Assembly: GCA_964539825.1 (NCBI GenBank) | Contig: CAZIKF010000031.1 | Span: 1 to 59,571, forward strand | Direction: 5' to 3' | DNA: 59,571 nt | DNA from: CAZIKF01 sp964539825 | GTDB lineage: Bacteria; Muiribacteriota; UBA6191 | Shown here: positions 51,727 to 59,571 of the stretch, piece by piece | Position numbering within the stretch: the first letter of the stretch is position 1 | Layout: each line of letters begins with the position of its first letter | Notes under the pieces: model-generated | What the model was told of the DNA's origin: nothing | Seen by the model: only the letters and a program-made list of their open reading frames with translations | Databases searched by the model: none | Translations under genes and position numbers: made by a program

Positions 51727-54700
51727 ATGAGACGTTTGGCATCGCTTTGCCTTGGAATTTTCCTATTCAATCTAAATTTGTTCGCGGTTACTTCCGCATC
51801 TTCTACGGCGACGTTTACCTTTAGCGGTCGGTTAGGTTCGGACTCGTTAGCGGGAACGGCTGTAGTGAGTATGACAGCCTCATTATATGAGCAGCAAACG
51901 GGAGGCTCTGCTCTATATATGCAGACCTATACTTCCGTAGAGGTTTCCGATGGTTTTTTCAGCATAGAAATTGGACCTGCTCTGCCTACGCTCTCTACCG
52001 CACCTTACCTGGAGTTAACCGTACAGGGCCAACTTTTGTCTCCCCGTCAAAAATTGATTGTAATGCCTTTTGCCATTGAAGCCATAGACTCTCAGACCGC
52101 ACAATTCGCAACCGAAGCTCAAAATGCCACCACAGCTCAGGAGGCTCAAAATTCCCAGACTTTGCAAGGCTCAACCCCGGATGAAATCCGAACAAATCTC
52201 CTGAGTGAAATTGGAGTCAATTTAGGTTCTGCCGGAGTTAATCTTGGTATATCCACATTAGATGCTCAGACTATATCTGGTCAGTCCGCAAGTATTGAGC
52301 AAATCCAGGGAACTACACTGGAGATGAACACTGTTCTTGCTGATGTTGTCGATGCCGGAAGGTTCATTGGAGATGGTTCATCTCTGACAAATGTATGGCG
52401 TACCACTGATGAAATCAGTGCTCCCTATGTAGAAGCGGTAACTCTAAGTGATGGTTCAGGACTCTGGACCCAGGGCAAGATCAGTGTCAATGAAGTAGAT
52501 GCCTCAACTGTAACAGCTGATTTTTTCGTGGGTGACGGATCAGGATTAACCGGTGTGGGAAGCAGTAATCTTCTCCATTCCGGAAATACCTCTGTAGAGA
52601 TAGATACAACTGCTACCGGGGTAGGAGAACACATCCATGTAAATGTGGATGGTGTGGAAACCATGTTTATAACATCTATGGGTGTGGGAGTTTTGGTTTC
52701 GTCCCCATCCGCTGCGATGGAAGTAGCCGGAACTGTGGCAGCTGACTTTTTCGTGGGAGATGGTTCAGGTCTAAGTGGTGTAGTTCTTCAAGGGGCTTCC
52801 ATCAGTACGACACAGGTGGAGGCTACTACATTTAGTGATGGCATTGCACTTCTAAGCGGTGGATTACTCTATGTCAGCGGTATCGAGGCAGGCGGTACGG
52901 TCACCGCTTCAGCATTCGTGGGAGATGGATCCGGGTTGTCAGGGGTTTTAAAAGCCGGAGAAGACATCAGTGTCGGTGTGTTGGAAGGGGTTACCCTTAC
53001 CGACGGTTCTGCCTATCTCATGGGTGGAAACCTGGTAGTAACCAGTATTGATTCATCAGGTACAGTCACAGCTTCAACTTTTGTAGGTGATGGCTCCAAT
53101 CTGACTGGTCTTCTTATTGCGGGTCAGGATGTAAGCGCTCCGGTTGTTTTTGCGACAACCTTTGTAGGCGACGGATCAAGCCTGACCGGGGTCCATATCG
53201 CCGGTCAGGATATCAGCGCACCAAATATTTTCGCTTCCACTTTTGTCGCCGCTAATTCGATTAGTGTAGGGGGCGCGGAGTTGCTAAGCAGTGGAAACCT
53301 GGCCGTTCAAAATGTGGATGTCACCGGTACCGTGACCGCAGCGGCATTCGTAGGAGATGCTTCGGGGCTTATTAATTTCCCCACTCCTGCGGCAATTTCC
53401 TCAGGGAATACCACCATCGAAATTGATACGACCACGCCAGGAACTCAGGAACATATTCATGTCTTTGTGGATAGTGTGGAGAGACTGTTTATCACTTCCC
53501 AGGGAGTAGGAATCGGAGTCACCTTCCCAAGTGAAGCTCTTGAAGTTGGCGGAAATATATCGGCAGATCAGATAACAGTTCAGACAGCCTCAGCAGTAGA
53601 AATAAGTGCTTCTTCATTTTTAGGAGACGGAACGGGCTTGAGTGGTGTTTTACATCCCGGGGATGCGATTTCGACTTCAGAAACCCTCACTCTTTCCGGG
53701 GATGGTGGAAAGGGAATTGTGATTGAACACGCTGCCCAGGAATCAGCGAATACCACTAAGATCGTCATTCGAGGAGCGTCCGGTTCTGATCACTTTCGGG
53801 TAGATGTCGAAGGGGATGTTTTCTCTGGAACCCTCGATGTACTTGATACCACTATTAGTGGGTTTTTGCGCCATAGCTCCTCTACCTTGTACGGAGTTAA
53901 CAGTAATACCCACGTAAACCTGGGAACTTTCTCCGAGAGCGGAACCTCTGGATCTTCCTACGGGAATATCTCTATTACGGGCGGCCAGAGTAATGTGGCA
54001 GCCAATGATTTCGCATCCATTGGAGCCGGTCTTAAAAACACTGCCAGTGGCTATAACTCCCGAATCGGCGGGGGAGAGCAAAACCTGGCTGGTGGACATT
54101 ATTCAGTTGTTGCCGGCGGTGGACTCAACGAGGCGATTGGTACCGGTTCATCAATCTCAGGTGGGCAGATTAATACGGCCGGTGGAAGTTTTTCAGTGGT
54201 AGGTGGCGGTAAATCGAATGTAGCACAGGGAGATTACTCTACGATTGCCGGGGGAGAAGGTAACATAGTCACTGGTGACTATTCGATCATTCCTGGTGGG
54301 AGCCTGCTTTTTCTACAGGCTGGGGACGCCTTTGGATTTAACGGCACAGGAACCTCGCAAACAGTTACCTCCGGGCTCACCGGAGCAGCCATCTTTATGG
54401 TTTCACGTCTTGGAGTTGGGACAACGGACCCGAATCCAGCGTACATGGCAGAGTTTAACGGAGATATAAACGTCATCGGGAAAATTTATGAAAACGGATC
54501 TATAGTAAATGCAGGCACCAGTTCTCCCTGGACGGATAACAGTACCAATATCTCTTATAGTGCTGGAAATGTGGGCATAGGAACCACAACACCTCTTGAA
54601 AAACTAGAGATCAATGGTGCAATTTTATTGGGTAATACCGGGAATAATTACGCCGGTTCGATTCGCTTCGATGGCACAAACTTTGAAGGTTTCGATGGTG

Positions 54701-56967
54701 GTAGCTGGCTAAATCTAAGTTCAGGCGGAGGTTCGGCAGGAGCATCAGGTACAGGAGAAAACTCTTTTATTGGGGCTGGTACAGGCAATAGCGCCAGTTC
54801 AACCTATGTTTTTATAGGAGCGGGCAGCGGTAATACGGCGAGCGCTACCAGCGCTTTCGTCGGTGCGGGCGAGTTCAATGAAGCCTCCGGTGGCTGGTCC
54901 AGTGTAGTCGGCGGACTTCAAAATACCGGTACAGGCAGCTATTCCTTTATAGGAGGTGGGCAGCAAAACCAGGCCGCTTCAACCAGCACCTTCGTCGGAG
55001 GCGGGGAACAAAATACTGTTTCCGGAGCATGGTCAGCTGTGCTGGGAGGTAAAAACAATGTGGTTGGGGGTCAGGTTTCCGTTATACCAGGAGGCCAGAA
55101 TATGACCGTAAATTCGGATAAGACCTTTGCGTTTAACGGCAGTCCCAATTCTATCATTGTTTCTGACCCATACAGCCGGGGGATCTTTTTCGTGGACCAC
55201 TTCAGCGTCAATACTGAATCTACCTTTGCCATGTTTGAAGTGAGCGCCAACAGCGAGACCGAGCTCATGATTTTAAGAGATGAGTCTGGAAACGTGGATT
55301 TTGTTGTCGACGCGGGTGGACGTGTCGGAATTGGTACAGATTCACCTGGTCCCATACTTGATGTTGTTGGAAACATCGGGGCTTCGGGAGACATTACGGC
55401 CTCAGGAAACCTTATTGGAACTCTGTCCACAGGAGCACAGCCAAATATCACCAGTGTTGGTACTCTGGCTACAGCCGATATAGACGGAGGTACTCTGGAC
55501 GATGTAATCATTGGCGCGACATCGGCTGCAACCGCAAGCTTTACAGATCTCACAGCTTCGGGAAATGCAAGCATTGGTACTACGGGCTCTTTTGGAAAAT
55601 TGACCGTAGATGGGGATCTCATATCCATTTACCGCAATGCCGCTGCGGGAAAGGCGCGCTACCACCTCTATAACGGCGGCGCTACCGCTGGATGGATGCT
55701 CGGACAGGCTAGCGCAACCGATCACGGTTTCACCATTTCCAAGGACGTAGCCAATACGATAACCGATTATTTTCATATAAGTGAAACAAGCGGAAAGGTG
55801 GGAATCGGAACCACTAGCCCTTCCCAGGCTCTCGATGTTTCCGGAAGTATCAACGCCTCAGGAGATCTTACCGCCACAAATATCACCGGAACCCTGCAAA
55901 CGGCGGCTCAGCCAAGTATTACAAGTGTTGGTACCCTGGCTACAGCTGATATAGACGGAGGCACGCTGGATGATGTAACCATTGGAGCTACAACGGCTGC
56001 AACCGCAACCTTTACTGACATTACCGCAACACAGGGACTTGATGTTGGATTCGCCGGTACATCTATCGCGGATAGAATTAGAATTGGTGATGCAAGTTTC
56101 TACGCTGACCTGACAGATACCAACGCTCCAGTAATCGCTTATGATCCCAACGATTATGTAACCTATGATCGTACCAACAATATGTTCAAATGGTTTTCGG
56201 GAGGGGCTGAAATGGTACGGCTTGATTCAGCGGCGAATATGTCTGTAGGCACAACGAGTTTCGTAAACGGGTTGGTTGCCTGGGGTGAATTAAGCTCCAT
56301 CCAAAATACCGGTGAAGCTCGCTTTCATCTCTATAATTATGGTAATCAGGCAGAATGGAAAATGGGTCAGAAATCAGGAATTGACCATGATTACTACATC
56401 TCGAAGATTGTTGCCGGAAATGAGTTTGATTACTTGATGATTGATTATGCTTCGGGTGGTGTGGGAATTGGTACCACTACCCCCTCAGAACTGCTCGAAG
56501 TGAATGGTACTGCCAAAGCCACCACACTTGAGTTTGCCAACGGTAAATTCTCTGTCGTATCAGCATTCTTGGTACGTAAAAGTTCATCCCAGACGATATC
56601 TAACGATACCGGTACGACTGTGACGTGGGAAACCGAAGCTTTTGATGTCGGTAACGACTTTGCCAGTAATGAGTACACCGCCCCTGTGACTGGGATTTAT
56701 CATTTTGATACAACCATCAACTGGGCCGTAGGAGGTTCCTCTGACCTGGTCACTTATATCAATGTGAATAGTACTGCTGTATTAACTAACCGGCATCTTG
56801 CCGTTTCCGGTAACCAGACTTCCGGTCCGGCAGCTATCACTGTAGAGCTCGAACAGGGAGATAAGGTAAAAGTTACGGTCTATAAAATAACTGGAGCAAA
56901 CCGCGACATCAATTCTGGAACCCAGGAGTCCTATTTCAGCGGACATCTTGTGGTACAGACAGAATAA
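51727..56967 (+). CDS. Giant secreted protein 3: tail-fibre-like, two YadA-type heads, C1q-like end
   Basis: 1746 residues with a signal peptide (MRRLASLCLGIFLFNLNLFA) after GGAGG at 7 nt. Order: N-terminal FTFSGRLGS...SPRQKLIVMPFAIEA domain; GDGS repeats (52370-53370); first YadA-like head (53985-54300); GIGTTTP...IRFDGTNFEGFDGGSW domain; a second YadA-like head (54760-55095) at the place where proteins 1 and 2 have EAR propellers; TLQTAAQP-type repeats with GIGT linkers; and a C1q/TNF-like domain (56555-56964, YTAPVTGIYHF to YFSGHLVVQ). It has no EAR repeats and no anchor. Its 5' half and leader are near-duplicates of giant gene 4. Confidence 0.9.
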   Translation: MRRLASLCLGIFLFNLNLFAVTSASSTATFTFSGRLGSDSLAGTAVVSMTASLYEQQTGGSALYMQTYTSVEVSDGFFSIEIGPALPTLSTAPYLELTVQGQLLSPRQKLIVMPFAIEAIDSQTAQFATEAQNATTAQEAQNSQTLQGSTPDEIRTNLLSEIGVNLGSAGVNLGISTLDAQTISGQSASIEQIQGTTLEMNTVLADVVDAGRFIGDGSSLTNVWRTTDEISAPYVEAVTLSDGSGLWTQGKISVNEVDASTVTADFFVGDGSGLTGVGSSNLLHSGNTSVEIDTTATGVGEHIHVNVDGVETMFITSMGVGVLVSSPSAAMEVAGTVAADFFVGDGSGLSGVVLQGASISTTQVEATTFSDGIALLSGGLLYVSGIEAGGTVTASAFVGDGSGLSGVLKAGEDISVGVLEGVTLTDGSAYLMGGNLVVTSIDSSGTVTASTFVGDGSNLTGLLIAGQDVSAPVVFATTFVGDGSSLTGVHIAGQDISAPNIFASTFVAANSISVGGAELLSSGNLAVQNVDVTGTVTAAAFVGDASGLINFPTPAAISSGNTTIEIDTTTPGTQEHIHVFVDSVERLFITSQGVGIGVTFPSEALEVGGNISADQITVQTASAVEISASSFLGDGTGLSGVLHPGDAISTSETLTLSGDGGKGIVIEHAAQESANTTKIVIRGASGSDHFRVDVEGDVFSGTLDVLDTTISGFLRHSSSTLYGVNSNTHVNLGTFSESGTSGSSYGNISITGGQSNVAANDFASIGAGLKNTASGYNSRIGGGEQNLAGGHYSVVAGGGLNEAIGTGSSISGGQINTAGGSFSVVGGGKSNVAQGDYSTIAGGEGNIVTGDYSIIPGGSLLFLQAGDAFGFNGTGTSQTVTSGLTGAAIFMVSRLGVGTTDPNPAYMAEFNGDINVIGKIYENGSIVNAGTSSPWTDNSTNISYSAGNVGIGTTTPLEKLEINGAILLGNTGNNYAGSIRFDGTNFEGFDGGSWLNLSSGGGSAGASGTGENSFIGAGTGNSASSTYVFIGAGSGNTASATSAFVGAGEFNEASGGWSSVVGGLQNTGTGSYSFIGGGQQNQAASTSTFVGGGEQNTVSGAWSAVLGGKNNVVGGQVSVIPGGQNMTVNSDKTFAFNGSPNSIIVSDPYSRGIFFVDHFSVNTESTFAMFEVSANSETELMILRDESGNVDFVVDAGGRVGIGTDSPGPILDVVGNIGASGDITASGNLIGTLSTGAQPNITSVGTLATADIDGGTLDDVIIGATSAATASFTDLTASGNASIGTTGSFGKLTVDGDLISIYRNAAAGKARYHLYNGGATAGWMLGQASATDHGFTISKDVANTITDYFHISETSGKVGIGTTSPSQALDVSGSINASGDLTATNITGTLQTAAQPSITSVGTLATADIDGGTLDDVTIGATTAATATFTDITATQGLDVGFAGTSIADRIRIGDASFYADLTDTNAPVIAYDPNDYVTYDRTNNMFKWFSGGAEMVRLDSAANMSVGTTSFVNGLVAWGELSSIQNTGEARFHLYNYGNQAEWKMGQKSGIDHDYYISKIVAGNEFDYLMIDYASGGVGIGTTTPSELLEVNGTAKATTLEFANGKFSVVSAFLVRKSSSQTISNDTGTTVTWETEAFDVGNDFASNEYTAPVTGIYHFDTTINWAVGGSSDLVTYINVNSTAVLTNRHLAVSGNQTSGPAAITVELEQGDKVKVTVYKITGANRDINSGTQESYFSGHLVVQTE

Positions 56968-57326
56968 CGTCGTATTTCTTGCTCTTTTTGAGCATTTAAC
57001 AAAACCTCTGAAGCTATTCGGGCAAGTTAGTTCCAGGCTCATCAGATCATGGACTTTTATTCCTTTGGATCAGATTTGAAAATCTGCCGATAAAAAGAAA
57101 GGGAGCGCTGGGCTTAATTTTAGTCCAGGTTTGAAAATTGTTTAGTACATTTCAAGATGTACTTGAACTAAAATCTCCGTATAATTAAGCTATTGGGAGC
57201 GCAAAAATATAATCTTTCTGATTCTTTGTGGATTAGAAAGTCCTACCCGGGATCTTGAATCAAATTCAAAATTTTCCGATTAGGCTGTCTGGGAATTTTT
57301 CTTCAGATTCCTTCGGAGGTCTGGTT
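56968..57326. other. 359-bp spacer between giant genes 3 and 4
   Basis: A weak GCTC/GAGC hairpin lies 14 bp after the stop, without a clear T-run. From about 57083 the sequence parallels the leader of giant gene 3. No ORF is credible. Confidence 0.6.
57180..57319 (+). promoter_or_regulatory. Promoter and structured leader of giant gene 4
   Basis: TATAAT at 57180-57185 in the block shared with giant gene 3. The hairpin before GGAGG (57315-57319) is GGAAT/ATTCC here (57292-57296 with 57307-57311), a different sequence from gene 3 but again able to pair. Confidence 0.5.
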
Positions 57327-59571
57327 ATGAGACGTTTGGCATTGCTTTGCCTTAGTATTTTCCTATTCACGCTAAATTCGTTCGCAGTTACTTCAACATC
57401 TTCTACGGCGACGTTTACCTTTAGCGGTCGCCTTGGTTCGACCTCCGGGGTCTCGTTAGCGGGAACCGCTGTGGTGAGTATGACAGCCTCATTATATGAG
57501 CAGCAAACGGGAGGCTCTGCTCTATATATGCAGACCTATACTTCCGTAGAGGTTTCCGATGGTTTTTTCAGCATAGAAATTGGACCTGCTCTGCCTACGC
57601 TCTCTACCGCACCTTACCTGGAGTTAACCGTACAGGGCCAACTTTTGTCTCCCCGTCAAAAATTGATTGTAATGCCCTTTGCTATTGAATCCATAGACTC
57701 TCAGACCGCGCAATTCGCAACTGAAGCTCAAAACGCGATTACAGCCCAGGAGGCTCAAAATTCTCAAACCTTGCAAGGCTCAACTCCGAATGAAATCCGC
57801 ACAAATCTCCTGAGTGAAATTGGAGCCAATATAGGTTCTGCCGGAGTAAATCTTGGTATATCCACAATAGATGCTCAGACTATATCAGGACAATCCGCAA
57901 GTATTGGACACATCCAGGGAACTACACTGGAGATGAATACCGTGATTGCTGATGTTGTCGATGCAGGAAGGTTCATTGGAGATGGTTCATCTCTGACAAA
58001 TGTATGGCGTACCACTGATGAAATCAGTGCTCCCTATGTAGAAGCGGTAACTCTAAGTGATGGTTCAGGACTCTGGACCCAGGGCAAGATCAGTGTCAAT
58101 GAAGTAGATGCCTCAACTGTAACAGCTGATTTTTTCGTGGGTGACGGATCAGGATTAACCGGTGTGGGAAGCAGTAATCTTCTCCATTCCGGAAATACCT
58201 CTGTAGAGATAGATACAACTGCTACCGGGGTAGGAGAACACATCCATGTAAATGTGGATGGTGTGGAAACCATGTTTATTACATCTATGGGTGTGGGAGT
58301 TTTGGTTTCGTCTCCTTCTGCCGCGATGGAAGTAGCCGGAACTGTGGCGGCCGACTTTTTCGTAGGAGATGGTTCCGGGTTGTCAGGGGTTTTGAAGGCC
58401 GGGGAAGATGTCAGTGTCGGAGTCCTTGAAGGTGTAACCGTAACTGACGGATCTGCCTACCTTATGGGTGGAAATCTTATTGTAACCAACGTTGATTCAT
58501 CGGGTACGGTCACAGCATCAGCCTTTGTGGGCGACGGCTCAGGATTATCAGGGGTTTTAAAAGCCGGGGAAGATATCAGTGTTGGTGTGCTGGAAGGGGT
58601 TACAATAACCGACGGCTCTGCCCACCTTATGGGTGGAAACCTTATTGTATCGAATATTGATGCGTCAGGGGTTGTAACTGCCGCAGCATATTATGGAGAC
58701 GGGTCCAACTTGACCGGGGTTTCCTCAAGTCCAGGACAGGTTGCGGGGACGGCTGGGGTACTATTTGACCAAATCTATATTTCTCGTGATTCCGGAAATG
58801 TACTTCATGGGTCCAATGCACATACCCATGTCAACCTGGGAATGAATTCTGAAACTGGCCTTTCTGGTCAAGACTACCAAAATGCCACCGTTGGCGGCGG
58901 TTCTGACAATATCGCCAGTGAAGATTGGGCCACCGTTGCTGGAGGTTTCGATAATACCGCAAGTGGACATAAGGCAGCCGTTGGCGGTGGTTATCAAAAT
59001 ACTGCCAGCGGAAGCTACGCCGCCATAAATGGAGGAAAGCAAAATACAGCGAGTGGAGAGCATTCTACGATTGGTGGAGGGCAAAACAATACAGCGAATA
59101 TTGGCAATGCAACAATTGGAGGAGGACAGAGTAACTGGGCCAGCGGAGGTAGTGCGACGGTTGCCGGGGGTCACAACAACCAGGCTCTGCATGTTTGGTC
59201 AACGGTTGGTGGAGGCCAGAACAATAAGGCAAAACAGCTTCACTCAACGGTCAGTGGAGGAAAACATAATATCGCCTCGGGCATAAATAGCGCCATTCCT
59301 GGCGGCAGCGGACTGGAGATCACAGGTGGTGGGAGCATGGGTTTTCGCGGGGGAGACAATTCTTCTACGATCACCCGTGAAGTCTCCAATACCATCTACT
59401 TCTTAGAGACCGCCCTTTGCGTGGGTGAAGACAGCTTAAGCTGCTCTGAGAGTGAATATGAGACCGGTGTGATTTATTCCACAGCGGTTAACTCCTCGGG
59501 AAATATCACAGCGGCTGCTTTCTACGGTGACGGTTCAAACCTTATAAATCTGTCTAGTGTTTTTACGGATA
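57327..59571 (+). CDS. Giant secreted protein 4, paralogue of protein 3 (3' end outside window)
   Basis: The frame is open from ATG 57327 to the last base (748 codons). Signal peptide MRRLALLCLSIFLFTLNSFA, then the same N-terminal domain as protein 3, with a five-residue insert in the first strand, GDGS repeats and a YadA-like head (58880-59310) with about ten VGGGxxNxASG-type units, more regular than in the other paralogues. The following CVGEDSLSCSESE segment with two Cys is unique to this copy. Bases 57970-58279 are identical to 52361-52670 of gene 3. What follows (propellers or not, C1q end) lies outside the window. Confidence 0.88.
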   Translation, partial: MRRLALLCLSIFLFTLNSFAVTSTSSTATFTFSGRLGSTSGVSLAGTAVVSMTASLYEQQTGGSALYMQTYTSVEVSDGFFSIEIGPALPTLSTAPYLELTVQGQLLSPRQKLIVMPFAIESIDSQTAQFATEAQNAITAQEAQNSQTLQGSTPNEIRTNLLSEIGANIGSAGVNLGISTIDAQTISGQSASIGHIQGTTLEMNTVIADVVDAGRFIGDGSSLTNVWRTTDEISAPYVEAVTLSDGSGLWTQGKISVNEVDASTVTADFFVGDGSGLTGVGSSNLLHSGNTSVEIDTTATGVGEHIHVNVDGVETMFITSMGVGVLVSSPSAAMEVAGTVAADFFVGDGSGLSGVLKAGEDVSVGVLEGVTVTDGSAYLMGGNLIVTNVDSSGTVTASAFVGDGSGLSGVLKAGEDISVGVLEGVTITDGSAHLMGGNLIVSNIDASGVVTAAAYYGDGSNLTGVSSSPGQVAGTAGVLFDQIYISRDSGNVLHGSNAHTHVNLGMNSETGLSGQDYQNATVGGGSDNIASEDWATVAGGFDNTASGHKAAVGGGYQNTASGSYAAINGGKQNTASGEHSTIGGGQNNTANIGNATIGGGQSNWASGGSATVAGGHNNQALHVWSTVGGGQNNKAKQLHSTVSGGKHNIASGINSAIPGGSGLEITGGGSMGFRGGDNSSTITREVSNTIYFLETALCVGEDSLSCSESEYETGVIYSTAVNSSGNITAAAFYGDGSNLINLSSVFTD

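Noticed and set aside
35842..59571. Prophage tail-fibre region
   Set aside because: Although GDGS and GIGT repeats resemble tail fibres, no capsid, terminase, integrase or tail-assembly gene is present, and each protein has a Sec signal peptide.

Overview
The window looks like chromosomal DNA of a free-living, Gram-negative heterotrophic bacterium. It carries ordinary housekeeping genes, acyl-CoA oxidation genes with an ETF/FixCX electron-transfer branch, and several very large exported proteins. The lineage cannot be fixed from sequence reading alone. The giant tail-fibre-like surface proteins and the C-terminal cupredoxin domain are reminiscent of marine groups (SAR324/Deltaproteobacteria-like or Spirochaetota), but that is only a guess; a placement with L20, L35, IF3 and FolD would settle it.

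Layout. (1) 1-7533: 3' part of a gene for a giant exported-type protein ending in a cupredoxin domain. (2) 7590-8750, minus strand: infC-rpmI-rplT, with a recognisable promoter, a structured leader, an attenuator-like hairpin and an AUA start codon for IF3. (3) 9019-16283: housekeeping genes, namely an IscS/NifS cysteine desulfurase, mnmA, an overlapping gene for a degenerate intein/Hint-like protein, galU, folD (minus) and a PcrA/UvrD helicase. (4) 16273-19677: a membrane protein, a secreted protein with DUF4214-like repeats, and two palindromic repeat elements. (5) 19678-26559: one operon acd1-etfB-etfA-fixC-fixX-acd2-acd3, in which three acyl-CoA dehydrogenases would pass electrons to ETF and on to the FixC/FixX quinone reductase. 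(6) 26607-35360: single genes and short operons: proline dehydrogenase, ankyrin protein, class 3 lipase, RarD-like transporter, hotdog thioesterase, MobA, MerR-like protein, ProC, GDPD and a DUF4177-like protein. (7) 35842 to the window end: an array of four tandem paralogous genes for giant secreted proteins (about 3096, 2016 and 1746 residues, plus one cut by the window end).

The giant-protein array is the most striking part. Each protein starts with a signal peptide and a conserved N-terminal domain of the kind found in bacterial tail-fibre-like surface proteins, followed by GDGS-type beta repeats and YadA-like head repeats. Protein 1 then carries four, and protein 2 one, complete sets of exactly seven EAR/EPTP repeats, which predicts seven-bladed beta-propellers. 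All three complete proteins end in a C1q/TNF-like domain. No membrane anchor is evident. The genes show tandem duplication, internal cassette repetition and long stretches of identical DNA between paralogues, consistent with recombination-driven diversification of a surface or secreted adhesin family.

Three kinds of dispersed palindromic element lie between genes: a 151-bp element with perfect 27-bp inverted ends, a longer multi-hairpin element in two copies plus a remnant, and three short hairpins with a constant CTTGA loop. No tRNA or rRNA gene, CRISPR array, transposase or prophage gene was recognised.
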